Notes: generated by a model from the letters alone, not told the origin. Positions 8,922 to 17,274 are shown, counted from the stretch's first letter. The stretch is 37,972 nucleotides of DNA from Bacillota bacterium (GCA_023436305.1 JAEZJQ010000067.1:1-37972), one strand, 5' to 3'. Translations and numbers: made by a program.

Positions 8922-9545
8922 TTAACCGCCGATAGGCACCGCGACTTTCACCAAAGCCGGACGTAATAACTTATTTTTATATTTATATCCTTTTTGAAGC
9001 TCAGCCACTATCGTCGGGGTTTCCACCGTTTCTGAATGTTCCTGCATAACCGCTTCATGCACCAAAGGATCAAAGGCCTCATTAAGTGACGCAACCGGTT
9101 CTACCCCTTCGGATTTCAGGATATCCTTAAATTGTTTCAAGGTCAATTGAACACCATCTTGCCAGCTACAATTATCGCTACTGTCTGTAAAACAGCTAAC
9201 CGCGCGTTCCAGGCTATCCACCACCGGCAAAATCTTTTTAATCAGATCTTCCCCGGCGCACAGACAAATTTGTTCATATTCCTGCTTGCTACGGCGGCGG
9301 AAATTGTCAAAATCAGCCTGAATTCTTAACAGGCGATTATAATACTCATCTTTGGCTTGCAAAGCATTATGTAACTCTTGCTCCAACTGTAGTATTCGTT
9401 CCGCCTGTTCGGAATTGTTTGGCTCCGTAACAGGTGAATCGCCATTTCCATTAATGGTCGGCTCTGAAGCCGCATCCACTTCTGCGGCTACATCCTGAAC
9501 GCTTTCATTTTCCATGATTTCCGTGGTATTTTTTTGTTTCGACAT
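8922..9545 (-). CDS. grpE: Nucleotide exchange factor GrpE
   Basis: A 207-residue GrpE, the factor that releases ADP from DnaK. An acidic, probably disordered N-terminus is followed by a long coiled coil (QAERILQLEQELHNALQAKD) and the conserved NRLLRIQADFDNFRRRS. The C-terminal beta domain contains FDPLVHEAVM and ends with KVAVPIGG. The start is ATG at 9545 with a GGTGAGGA ribosome binding site. The 197-base gap before it, unusual within this operon, holds a hairpin and a CG-rich palindrome. Confidence 0.96.
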   Translation of the reverse strand: MSKQKNTTEIMENESVQDVAAEVDAASEPTINGNGDSPVTEPNNSEQAERILQLEQELHNALQAKDEYYNRLLRIQADFDNFRRRSKQEYEQICLCAGEDLIKKILPVVDSLERAVSCFTDSSDNCSWQDGVQLTLKQFKDILKSEGVEPVASLNEAFDPLVHEAVMQEHSETVETPTIVAELQKGYKYKNKLLRPALVKVAVPIGG

Positions 9546-9610
9546 CTATCCTCACCTATACATTTGTTTTTATTAGAACTATAATAAGAAAACACGAAAA
9601 TTAGTTCATG

Positions 9611-9627
9611 CGGCTTTTCCAAAGCCG
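9611..9627. repeat. Hairpin in the chaperonin-grpE gap
   Basis: A perfect seven-base-pair stem CGGCTTT / AAAGCCG with a three-base loop. There is no T-run after it on the minus strand, so it is more likely an mRNA processing or stabilising element, or a weak attenuator, than a full terminator. Confidence 0.45.
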
Positions 9628-9629
9628 AT

Positions 9630-9645
9630 TTACGCGCGCGCGTAA
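9630..9645. repeat. 16-bp CG-alternating palindrome
   Basis: TTACGCGCGCGCGTAA is perfectly self-complementary and has a ten-base alternating CG core, which stands out in this mid-GC sequence. It lies three bases from the adjacent hairpin, in the gap between the chaperonin gene and grpE. Confidence 0.6.
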
Positions 9646-9742
9646 CTACTGATTGTAAAGCCAATCATGTGATATTAAAAAAACGAACATCTCCTGACTA
9701 ACCGCTGTTGAAACTATGGAAGCGAAGATTTTTCCGACGTTT

Positions 9743-11278
9743 TCAGCATCTTTCGGCTTCTTTCATTTTAATGATGGTATTGATTCGTAAAATAGCTTCA
9801 GCAACCTCACCAGCAGTTTTAATCGCATAATATTTGACGAAATATGGATCCCAGACTCCACTGCCGGTTAAATCCTCGATCATACCAGTCTCGCAATTTA
9901 CTCCCATTGAATAAGAATCCGACTCTAAGAGAGCACTCGTTACTTCTTCCATTTTCTCCAACGGATTAAAGCCGGCATTGGCGCATATCAGAGCTATCGG
10001 ACGTTTTAAAGCTTCAACGACACAATCATAGCCATAACTGGTCATGCCCTTAAGTTTAAATTTACTTAACCGGTGAGCAATCGCCAGTTCAACGCTGCCG
10101 CCACCGGGCACCACCCCTCCCTGCCAAGCCGCTTGCAAGGCCGAAGCGGCGTCTTTCACGATCCGTTCTTTCTCACTAACCACCTCTCTCGTTTGAGCGC
10201 CAATGATAATCATAACATGTTTTTGATTGGGTTTACCCAATATTTTGATATGATTGAATTTTTCATCGACCCATATCAAAGCCGCCTCACCGGTTACTTG
10301 TTTCAGTTCCGGCAGTGTCTTAGCCAGACTTCCTCTTTTCACCGGACGTGCCCCGGTCATTTCAGCAAGCCGAAGCCATTCTTGCCTGGCCACCCTTTGA
10401 ACACCCAATATCCCCAAATCTGTCAATTGATCCTCGGCGGAATCGGAAATGGCCCGATCGGTAAAGATGGCTTTCACTCCCAATTCAGCCAGTTTGTTAA
10501 TGTTGTCTTTCAGGAGTTGTTCGTTTTTCAGCTTTTGACTAAACCCGGCTTCGGTACCCAGCGACTCGCCATCAATTTTAAGCGGTTCAAGGGCATCATC
10601 CAAAATTAAAATTTTCACAGTTTCCAGCCGCCGGGGCATTATTTTGTTTAACGGTTCTCTATCAATGATAGTTCCCCGGATCAGCTCGCTTTCAGCGCCA
10701 TCCAAAGCCAGAACCCCATCGGCCAATTTAAAACCCGGTGATTCAAGCCGCTCTTTTCCAAGGATACGGGCGGCCTCAACAACCAATCCGGCAATATCCG
10801 GATATTCCCGCCCAGCAATGAAAGCGATCCTTTCCAAAATTGGATTCTCTAGATCATCTATCCTGGTGAGCAACGACCTTAATAATTCTAAAGAACGCCG
10901 CACTCCAATCCGAATTCCTTCAATAACTCGAGTTACCGGCACTCCTTTGATAACCTGTTCAACCCCGGCGGTAATCAACGCGCTGGCGATGACCGTTGTC
11001 GTTGTCGTCCCATCACCCACTAATACTTCTTGCTGTTCGGCGGCGCTTATTAAAATTCGCGCGGCCGGATGATTCACATCCATCGTCTTTAATATGGTAA
11101 CACCGTCATTGGTTACAATTGCACTGCCATCCTGGTCAATCAGCATACAATCCAGACCTTTTGGTCCCAAAGTTCCCTCAATTGCTTCTCCAATTGCTTT
11201 CACAGCGCCGGCATTACTGATTAAAGCCGCCATATGCCGGTTAACTTCACTGGTATCGAGATTCTCGGTCAAAGGCAT
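9743..11278 (-). CDS. Group III chaperonin (archaeal-like TCP-1/Cpn60, bacterial)
   Basis: A 511-residue chaperonin that resembles the archaeal thermosome/CCT, not GroEL. Nucleotide-binding motifs are intact: GTLGPKG at about 35-41, NDGVTIL at 57-63, GDGTTTTT at 88-95 with the catalytic Asp, GGGSVELAIA near 393-402, and VWDPYFVK with Asp near 477. There is no GGM-repeat tail; the protein ends in KMKEAERC. Bacterial group III chaperonins, first studied in Carboxydothermus hydrogenoformans, are known to lie in dnaK operons, and here the gene sits between hrcA and grpE. A possible internal promoter precedes it. Inference: a lidded folding chamber acting with the DnaK system and not needing GroES. 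Confidence 0.93.
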   Translation of the reverse strand: MPLTENLDTSEVNRHMAALISNAGAVKAIGEAIEGTLGPKGLDCMLIDQDGSAIVTNDGVTILKTMDVNHPAARILISAAEQQEVLVGDGTTTTTVIASALITAGVEQVIKGVPVTRVIEGIRIGVRRSLELLRSLLTRIDDLENPILERIAFIAGREYPDIAGLVVEAARILGKERLESPGFKLADGVLALDGAESELIRGTIIDREPLNKIMPRRLETVKILILDDALEPLKIDGESLGTEAGFSQKLKNEQLLKDNINKLAELGVKAIFTDRAISDSAEDQLTDLGILGVQRVARQEWLRLAEMTGARPVKRGSLAKTLPELKQVTGEAALIWVDEKFNHIKILGKPNQKHVMIIIGAQTREVVSEKERIVKDAASALQAAWQGGVVPGGGSVELAIAHRLSKFKLKGMTSYGYDCVVEALKRPIALICANAGFNPLEKMEEVTSALLESDSYSMGVNCETGMIEDLTGSGVWDPYFVKYYAIKTAGEVAEAILRINTIIKMKEAERC

Positions 11279-11301
11279 TTTATCACCGCATGTTCGGTCA
11301 A

Positions 11302-11330
11302 TATATATTCCCGAGTATATATTAAGTCAA
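11302..11330 (-). promoter_or_regulatory. Possible internal sigma-A promoter before the chaperonin gene
   Basis: On the minus strand TTGACT, 17 bases, TATATA; the predicted start lies about 17 bases before the chaperonin ATG. The same stretch contains an 8-bp dyad AATATATA / TATATATT (11300-11323), so chance similarity in AT-rich DNA is possible. Confidence 0.4.
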
Positions 11331-11350
11331 AATTAACCGGCTAATACATA

Positions 11351-12403
11351 TTATAAATTCCGTTTGCTCATCTGACTCAAAAGGTCGCTCAAAATAGCAG
11401 CCGTCATTTCCACTACCGGCAGGACCTTCCCGTAATCCATCCGGGTTGGCCCCAGAATTCCGATAACTCCCACCGCTCTTCCGGCAATTTCATAACTTGC
11501 GGTAACAACACTGCAATCCTGAATACCTTGTTCTTCGTTCTCATGTCCGATCTTAACTTGCGATTTCGTGATAACATCCTTACAAAGCAATTTATACAGC
11601 CGGTCTTCCTCTTCCAACAAATTCATTAATGGCTTGAATTTTTGAAGATCTAGAAATTCAGGCTGTTCCAACATCTTTGTTGCCCCATCAATATAAACCC
11701 GTTCTCCGGATTTATTCCGGTTCATCATTGACTTAATCAACAATTTAAGCGCCTCGTTAAACAGTTGATCATGAAAGACCAATTCGGAATTGATATCATT
11801 AAACAGGCTTGTATGAAGTTTATTCAACGATAAACCGCGCAGCTTCTGGTTGAGTAAGGTGGACAGACGGTCTAATTCCTCGGTGGAGATTTCCTGTTGC
11901 AGTTCAATGACCTTATTTTCCACAAGGCCGGTATCGGTAACAATGACCACCAAAACAGTGTTACTGGAAAGCTTAACCAATTGGACATGACGGAATATCG
12001 CGGTGTCAATTTGCGGACTTAAAACCAGTGACGGGTATTTCGTCATTTGGACTAAAATCTTGGAAGTTTGTTGAATCACCGACTCCATCTCTTGATGGTA
12101 ATGTTCCAGTTCCCCATAGATGACCTCAATCTCTTTTTCCGTTAATGTATGGCGAGACATCAGGGCATCCACATAGTAACGGTACCCCCGTTCCGAAGGT
12201 ACTCTGCCTGCCGAAGTATGCGGCTGCTCTAAAAAGCCGCTCTCTTCCAAATCTGCCATTTCATTCCGAATCGTCGCCGGAGATAATCCCAGATCATATC
12301 TGCGGGCGATGGTCCGGGAACCCACCGGTTCACCCGATGTGATATAATCATCGGTAATTACCTTTAAGATCTGTTTTTTGCGCTCATCAAGTTTGGAGGC
12401 CAT
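11351..12403 (-). CDS. hrcA: Heat-inducible transcription repressor HrcA
   Basis: A 350-residue repressor of class I heat-shock genes that binds the CIRCE operator. An N-terminal winged helix (SEPVGSRTIA-type segment GEPVGSRTIARRYDLG, then SPATIRNEMADLEESGFL and PHTSAGRVPSERGYRYYVD) precedes GAF-like and C-terminal domains ending VVEMTAAILSDLLSQM. Known in the family: activity depends on folding help from the chaperonin, giving feedback. The ATG at 12403 is chosen because AGAGGTG lies six bases upstream; a longer reading from 12421 would contain that site. It is first in the operon behind a promoter and CIRCE and so represses its own transcription. Confidence 0.97.
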   Translation of the reverse strand: MASKLDERKKQILKVITDDYITSGEPVGSRTIARRYDLGLSPATIRNEMADLEESGFLEQPHTSAGRVPSERGYRYYVDALMSRHTLTEKEIEVIYGELEHYHQEMESVIQQTSKILVQMTKYPSLVLSPQIDTAIFRHVQLVKLSSNTVLVVIVTDTGLVENKVIELQQEISTEELDRLSTLLNQKLRGLSLNKLHTSLFNDINSELVFHDQLFNEALKLLIKSMMNRNKSGERVYIDGATKMLEQPEFLDLQKFKPLMNLLEEEDRLYKLLCKDVITKSQVKIGHENEEQGIQDCSVVTASYEIAGRAVGVIGILGPTRMDYGKVLPVVEMTAAILSDLLSQMSKRNL

Positions 12404-12430
12404 AAAAAGCACCTCTTCCATAGTTTTTTG

Positions 12431-12457
12431 TTAGCACTCTGTCTCAGAGAGTGCTAA
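12431..12457. promoter_or_regulatory. CIRCE operator (HrcA binding site)
   Basis: A perfect match to TTAGCACTC-N9-GAGTGCTAA, placed over the predicted transcription start of the hrcA operon and 28 bases from the hrcA ATG. It is the only CIRCE seen in the window. Confidence 0.97.
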
Positions 12458-12466
12458 GCTAATACC

Positions 12467-12495
12467 AAAATAACACTGCTTTTTTAATTTGTCAA
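12467..12495 (-). promoter_or_regulatory. Sigma-A promoter of the hrcA-chaperonin-grpE-dnaK-dnaJ operon
   Basis: On the minus strand a perfect -35 TTGACA (12490-12495) is followed after exactly 17 bases by TATTTT (12467-12472). CIRCE begins nine bases further on, so bound HrcA would block initiation. Confidence 0.85.
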
Positions 12496-12576
12496 GAGGT
12501 CTATGATAATGTTAACCATAATGTATCATCGACTAACAGAGAGCTAAAATCAATAAGAGGTTGACCGATTCCAGGA

Positions 12577-14706
12577 TTACCCTCTTGATACCTTAAACTT
12601 ATCGATCAATTCCACCAGATTTTCGGCTGTATTTCGCAGTTCAACTATGGAATTTTGGATCTGAGTGGCAATCGCGGCTTGTTCCTCGGAAGCAGCTGTT
12701 ACTTCTTCGGTTGCGGCTGCGGTTTCTTCGGAAACAGCGCCAATATTGATAATGGATTGCATGGTTTGGTCTTTAAAGGAGTCAACTTTCTGCACCAAAA
12801 CACTCATTTCAGTCATCCGAACAATAACTTCATCCATGGCTTTGATAATTTCTTCGAAAGCACTTTCAGCCATTTGAACGGCATCGGTTTGGTCATCGAC
12901 AATGATATGGGCCTTGTCAATGTTTTTGGTCGAAGATCCGGTTTTTGTTTTAATGATCTGCAACAAATCTTCAATGGATTGAGCGGCCGTTTGAGATTGT
13001 ACAGCCAGTTTATTCACCTCTTTGGCGACAACCGCAAACCCACGGCCGGCCTCCCCGGCTCTGGCGGCTTCAATGGCGGCATTCAACGCCAAGAGATTGG
13101 TTTTTTCCGCGATGTCGGCAATGATTTCGGTGATATTTCCAATCTCAATCGCGCTGACATTTAAATCCTCAATGTCCTTAATAACCGTTTTGGTAATTTC
13201 AGCGGAAATTTTTACTTTACTGACCAAGTTTTCAATCGCTTCCTTGGAACGAAAACTTAAATTCTTGGTCTTATCGGTAATAATTTCAACATCGGCAGCC
13301 TTCGCCACCACTTTGCCGATATCTTCCGCCAATTCTCCCATGGTCAGGGAAGCATTTTCAATTTCATTGATTTGGTCCATACTGCCTTTACTAATATCCC
13401 CCATGGCTGCGGCAACATTTTCGGTGTTCTTGACTGACAGGATCGAATTATCTTCCAATGTCATGCTTTGTTCCATGGTTTTATTTACAACCGATTGAGT
13501 ATCAATAATTAATTGACTGATCCGGCTTAGCATTTCGTTAAAACTTATTGTCAAATGTTCAAATTCGTCATGACCGGCAACTTCAACCCGAGTTGATAAG
13601 TCGCCATTTTCAGCCATTTTCATGGCGTTGGTGATTTTGTTCACCGAATCTAATAATTGGTTCGACACAGAGATGGAAACAAAAATCGCCCCTCCGATAA
13701 ACGCCAGGCTGAATAATATGGTTAAGATAACAATATAATTGGATTCTTCAAATAAACCGTTGGTGGGCTCAATATGCAGTAAGTACCAATCATGTTTGTC
13801 CAGTTTTTGAAAAGTAGCCAATACCTTCTTATTGTCTATTTTACCAAGATCGTTATTGGGAGAATTTTTGCCTTGTAGTATTGCCTGCAAATGCCCGACG
13901 CCCTTCACTACTTCATCAATGTTCCGGCCTAAAGTTTCCTTATATGGCGAAACCAGGATTTTGCCGTTTCTGTTTACGAGTATATAATAATTCCCCCCTT
14001 TTTCAGGAGTATAACCGGTATTCACCCGGTTACAGATACTATCCTCAGCGATAACGGCAAATACCGCGCCTAACTTTTCGCCGGATACCCGGTTTCGAAT
14101 TACTTTCCCGGCGATCCAATCCTTACCATCACCAATAATCGAAGCGGTTGCATCCCAGTATAAAGAGTCCGTCTTATTAGTTTCCGAAAATACTTTGGAA
14201 TCTCTTAATTGTTTGCTGGTAAAAGGTGCCGAACCGGCCGTTATCTCAAAATTATTATCCGCATTATCACTAAAAAAGTAAAACGTCTTGATGGTTTTAT
14301 TCGAGGCTAGATACCTCCGAAAATCTTCATAAATCACTTCCTTGGCTTCTTTTAAAGCGATGACTTCAGTCAAAATATTATTAAGGTCCTTATTGATGGT
14401 GTTTTCATACTCAATCAGCTTGGTTTCCAAATTACGGGAGGCTTGCGAAACCTTTTGGGTAGATAAAGAACTGATTTTATTAAATAGCGCCTTGTTGTAA
14501 CAGGTATATGATATAAATCCGACAATAGTGACCGGAACAATAGAGACAATCAAAAGAAGACCAATGAGTTTATAGCGGATGGAAAGAAGATTGATAAACC
14601 GGAAACTGAAGATGGTTAAAAATTGCCCTGATAACTTCTTAATAACACTTCGAATTTTTCCTCCCAAGCTAAAAATGCCTTTAAGCCAATTGAAATTTAT
14701 TTTCAC
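12577..14706 (-). CDS. Methyl-accepting chemotaxis protein
   Basis: A 709-residue transmembrane chemoreceptor. TM1 is at about residues 47-69 and TM2 at about 324-346; between them lies a roughly 250-residue extracellular sensor of the double-Cache kind (FSDNADNNFEIT, GNYYILVNRNGKILVSP). A HAMP domain (about 348-400) follows, then the long coiled-coil signalling region with the conserved tip EKTNLLALNAAIEAARAGEA (about 534-553) that contacts CheA and CheW. The ligand is unknown. The start is GTG at 14706 behind GGGAGAG. No other chemotaxis genes are nearby; the gene interrupts the usual hemW-hrcA pairing and has its own sigma-D-like promoter. Confidence 0.95.
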   Translation of the reverse strand: MKINFNWLKGIFSLGGKIRSVIKKLSGQFLTIFSFRFINLLSIRYKLIGLLLIVSIVPVTIVGFISYTCYNKALFNKISSLSTQKVSQASRNLETKLIEYENTINKDLNNILTEVIALKEAKEVIYEDFRRYLASNKTIKTFYFFSDNADNNFEITAGSAPFTSKQLRDSKVFSETNKTDSLYWDATASIIGDGKDWIAGKVIRNRVSGEKLGAVFAVIAEDSICNRVNTGYTPEKGGNYYILVNRNGKILVSPYKETLGRNIDEVVKGVGHLQAILQGKNSPNNDLGKIDNKKVLATFQKLDKHDWYLLHIEPTNGLFEESNYIVILTILFSLAFIGGAIFVSISVSNQLLDSVNKITNAMKMAENGDLSTRVEVAGHDEFEHLTISFNEMLSRISQLIIDTQSVVNKTMEQSMTLEDNSILSVKNTENVAAAMGDISKGSMDQINEIENASLTMGELAEDIGKVVAKAADVEIITDKTKNLSFRSKEAIENLVSKVKISAEITKTVIKDIEDLNVSAIEIGNITEIIADIAEKTNLLALNAAIEAARAGEAGRGFAVVAKEVNKLAVQSQTAAQSIEDLLQIIKTKTGSSTKNIDKAHIIVDDQTDAVQMAESAFEEIIKAMDEVIVRMTEMSVLVQKVDSFKDQTMQSIINIGAVSEETAAATEEVTAASEEQAAIATQIQNSIVELRNTAENLVELIDKFKVSRG

Positions 14707-14731
14707 GACAAGCTCTCCCTTTCAGGCAATA

Positions 14732-14749
14732 CGCCTTTTTTTAAAGGCG
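14732..14749. repeat. Hairpin in the chemoreceptor mRNA leader
   Basis: A perfect seven-base-pair stem (CGCCTTT / AAAGGCG) with a four-base loop, 25 bases before the GTG start and downstream of the predicted sigma-D start site. Possibly stabilises the leader; no riboswitch fold is recognised around it. Confidence 0.45.
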
Positions 14750-14766
14750 ACTTCGCTTATTTCTAT

Positions 14767-14855
14767 ATATATCGGAAAAAATGAGATTTAGCTTAGATAA
14801 AAAACGGATTATGATTCTATGTGTGTTATTCAATAAATATTTATCTCCGATATAT
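14767..14855. repeat. Long-spaced 10-bp inverted repeat upstream of the MCP gene
   Basis: ATATATCGGA (14767-14776) and TCCGATATAT (14846-14855) are perfect inverted copies 69 bases apart; the first overlaps the predicted sigma-D -10 box. The interval also has the palindrome ATAAATATTTAT. Function unknown. Confidence 0.5.
14769..14795 (-). promoter_or_regulatory. Sigma-D (motility-type) promoter of the chemoreceptor gene
   Basis: On the minus strand TAAG (14792-14795), 15 bases, TCCGATAT (14769-14776). The Bacillus sigma-D consensus is TAAA-N15-GCCGATAT, so 10 of 12 positions match. It lies about 60 bases before an MCP gene, the class of gene sigma-D controls. The -10 sequence is repeated in inverted form at 14846-14855. 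Confidence 0.65.
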
Positions 14856-14879
14856 GACACGTCTACTCTACATTTTACT

Positions 14880-16070
14880 CTAACTTTTGGCATTGATGCA
14901 ACTTGATTTCCACATACCATCAATTACATTGGCAATCACCAAATTACTGGTTAATATCCCTTTATTGGTAAGCCTGAAATTATCCTTATCAATCTCTACA
15001 AGATTGGCTTCGGATAGTTTATTTAGATTATGGCTCAAGTTGGCAAGTAAATCAATCCCATACTTATCACGCATATGATTTAGGTTAATACCCGAGTGTA
15101 AGCGTAATCCCAGCATAATTGCCTCAATAGCCGCCGTATGTTTATCAATATTCTCCCGTTCGGCAACAACGGATTTGCCGTTTATAAGCTTTTCAATATA
15201 TATCTGAGGGTCCTTTACATTGACCCAACGCTGTCCTAATCGGGTGGAAGTAGCCCCGGCTCCAAATCCCAAATAATCATGTCCCATCCAATAACCGAGA
15301 TTATGGACAGAGTAACAGCCGGGTTTTGCATAATTGGATATCTCATATTGCTCATAACCGGAATCCAGTAAATACGACATGGTGAACTCCATCATTTCGG
15401 CTACAGTTTCCTCGGATGGTAAATGCATTTCTTTCCGGGTTACTTTCTGGTGCAACACGGTTCCCGGTTCCAATTGCAGACAATACGCCGAGATATGCTC
15501 CGGATCTAATTCGACAACCGTTTGCAATGTATCTTGCCACTGGCGGAATGTTTGTCCCGGCAAACCAAAAATTAAATCGACTCCGATATTTCGAAAACCA
15601 GTTTCCCTGGCTAACTCAAATATATCGAAAAATTCTTGGGCTGAATGAATCCTGCCGATTTTCTTTAATAAATCATTTTGAATGGCTTGCAATCCGATAC
15701 TCAACCGGTTAAAGCCGGCTTCATACAGATTGATTAACCCTTCTATATCAATGGTCCCGGGATTAACCTCAATGGTAATTTCGGCTTTTTTCGGTACTAA
15801 AAAACGGGTGGTAACGTACTTTAAAATCTCAGCCAGGGATTCCACCGGGAAATAGCTCGGGGTTCCGCCGCCGAAATAAACTGATTTAATAATCTTTGAT
15901 GGTTGCGGTAAATAAAACTGAACCTCCGATAACAATGCTTCAATATAGGCCGGCATGATTTGATCAAACCCACTAAATGAGGTAAAATCACAATAGAAGC
16001 ATTTGCGCTTGCAGAAAGGAAAATGAAAATACAGTGATAATTCTTTACTCAAATCTACCACATCCGTCAC
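14880..16070 (-). CDS. hemW: Radical SAM protein HemW (heme chaperone, HemN-like)
   Basis: A 396-residue radical SAM enzyme. The [4Fe-4S] cysteines are in CKRKCFYCDF at about residues 19-28, followed by YFGGGTPS and the radical SAM barrel, and a HemN C-terminal domain near the end (EAIMLGLRLHSGINL). HemW proteins are often annotated as oxygen-independent coproporphyrinogen III oxidase; they lack the extra N-terminal features of true HemN and are thought to deliver heme to target proteins. The lepA-hemW-hrcA neighbourhood fits HemW. The start is GTG at 16070 with no convincing ribosome binding site; a TTG six codons on is an alternative. Confidence 0.9.
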   Translation of the reverse strand: MTDVVDLSKELSLYFHFPFCKRKCFYCDFTSFSGFDQIMPAYIEALLSEVQFYLPQPSKIIKSVYFGGGTPSYFPVESLAEILKYVTTRFLVPKKAEITIEVNPGTIDIEGLINLYEAGFNRLSIGLQAIQNDLLKKIGRIHSAQEFFDIFELARETGFRNIGVDLIFGLPGQTFRQWQDTLQTVVELDPEHISAYCLQLEPGTVLHQKVTRKEMHLPSEETVAEMMEFTMSYLLDSGYEQYEISNYAKPGCYSVHNLGYWMGHDYLGFGAGATSTRLGQRWVNVKDPQIYIEKLINGKSVVAERENIDKHTAAIEAIMLGLRLHSGINLNHMRDKYGIDLLANLSHNLNKLSEANLVEIDKDNFRLTNKGILTSNLVIANVIDGMWKSSCINAKS

Positions 16071-16186
16071 TATTCATTTTTTCATGGGTAATGAAACCAT
16101 TATTTTTTGGATTTTAGTTTCTTCATCCTACGAAGTATGAATCGGACTTATCTGTCATTAACTTTAATTTTTTTATGGTAGTTTAG

Positions 16187-16215
16187 TTGACGATTTTTAT
16201 TGGTTAGGTTATTGT
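16187..16215 (+). promoter_or_regulatory. Candidate sigma-A promoter of the sugar isomerase gene
   Basis: TTGACG, 17 bases, TATTGT, about 70 bases before the start at 16284 and in the divergent gap between hemW and this gene. The -10 box is weak. Confidence 0.5.
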
Positions 16216-16283
16216 TAATCTAATGAATGAGTGAAATGATTTGGCTTATCAATGCAATTCGTAGAAAAGAGGATGGGATGTAA

Positions 16284-17132
16284 ATGGCTTTTTGCCTCGG
16301 TTCCAGAATAATCGCCAACCGGCCACTTACCGATTATTTAAAAACGGCTGTCCTACATTTTAAAGTGATTGAATTACAAGCGGATCCTCAATATTTTTCC
16401 CCGAATTATACTCTTACCGCCAATGAAAAAAATATTATCCGAATCTATCGGGAGCGTTATGGATTCCAGTTAACCATGCACGCGCCTTTTAAAAATATCA
16501 GGTTGGGCGCTTTAGATTTTGGAGAACGGCAATTGGCCATTAATATCTTTTTAAACACCATTCGGATCGCCGCCGAATTTAATATCGAGTTGATTACCTT
16601 CCATCCATGCACTATCGAACCCAATCAACCGGACGTTTACCAGGAAAATTGCCTGTTTGAGGAAGGCAGTCTGGCGATTTTATTGAACGAAGCCAAGAAA
16701 CACGGAATTTCCCTGCTGATGGAAAATATGCCTCTAACCCCCGAATTTCATCCCAAAACTTGTGACGGCGCCCGGTTTCAAGAATTGCTCTGGCTTTTTG
16801 CCGGACCGGAATTTGGATTGACTATTGACGTGGGACATGCGCTTCAAGCCCAAGTATCCTTGGAATCACTCCTGAAAATGGAGCGAATCCGTCATTTCCA
16901 TTTTCACGAAAACGATCGCCTGCTTGATCAACACCAACCGATTCAATCCAACCTGGACTGGTGGGAAAAAACCGTCAAAACCATCGCTCGAAATTACCCA
17001 CAAGCCGCTGCCATTCTGGAAATGAATTCACTGGAAGAACAAATCGAAAGCTGCCAAAACCTAAACCGGATGTTAGGCCGTACCGCTCCCAAACTCAACC
17101 GCCAACCCATACCGCCGTTTCTCCCTGATTAA
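16284..17132 (+). CDS. Sugar phosphate isomerase/epimerase family TIM barrel protein
   Basis: A 282-residue protein of the xylose isomerase-like / AP endonuclease 2 superfamily. Likely metal ligands are in MHAPFK, ELITFHPCT, LLMENMPL, LTIDVGHAL, HFHFHEND and AILEMNS, the usual order of His, Glu, Asp and His around the barrel. Members isomerise or epimerise sugars or inositols, or cut abasic DNA; the short length and lack of endonuclease IV signatures favour a sugar-related reaction. It starts at ATG 16284 behind AAGAGGATGGG. It stands alone between divergent hemW and convergent lepA, so context does not reveal its substrate. Confidence 0.8.
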   Translation: MAFCLGSRIIANRPLTDYLKTAVLHFKVIELQADPQYFSPNYTLTANEKNIIRIYRERYGFQLTMHAPFKNIRLGALDFGERQLAINIFLNTIRIAAEFNIELITFHPCTIEPNQPDVYQENCLFEEGSLAILLNEAKKHGISLLMENMPLTPEFHPKTCDGARFQELLWLFAGPEFGLTIDVGHALQAQVSLESLLKMERIRHFHFHENDRLLDQHQPIQSNLDWWEKTVKTIARNYPQAAAILEMNSLEEQIESCQNLNRMLGRTAPKLNRQPIPPFLPD

Positions 17133-17146
17133 TAACCGGGGAGAAA

Positions 17147-17256
17147 AAGTGTGAAGTTTGAATTGAATTTTTTCCAGTTCAAAGCTTCATTCTACAAACT
17201 TATGCATCGAATTTCCATCTTATAACTTCTATCTTTTCATTTCAAACTTCACACTT
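17147..17256. repeat. 16-bp inverted repeat with degenerate TTTCAAACTTC copies
   Basis: AAGTGTGAAGTTTGAA (17147-17162) is perfectly complementary to the sequence at 17241-17256. Further copies of the core TTCAAACTTC or close variants occur at about 17178-17188 and 17262-17271. The region lies between the convergent ends of the sugar isomerase gene and lepA, so it may act as a two-way terminator, or be a small repetitive element. Confidence 0.6.
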
Positions 17257-17274
17257 CCCATTTCAAACTTCATT

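Noticed and set aside
9743..11278. Chaperonin as archaeal contamination or assembly error
   Set aside because: It is flanked at short distance by hrcA and grpE in one continuous operon, with matching base composition, and group III chaperonins are an established bacterial family in exactly this position.
14707..14880. Cyclic-di-GMP riboswitch upstream of the chemoreceptor
   Set aside because: Chemoreceptor leaders often carry one, but the conserved GEMM core elements were not found; only a simple hairpin and an inverted repeat are present.
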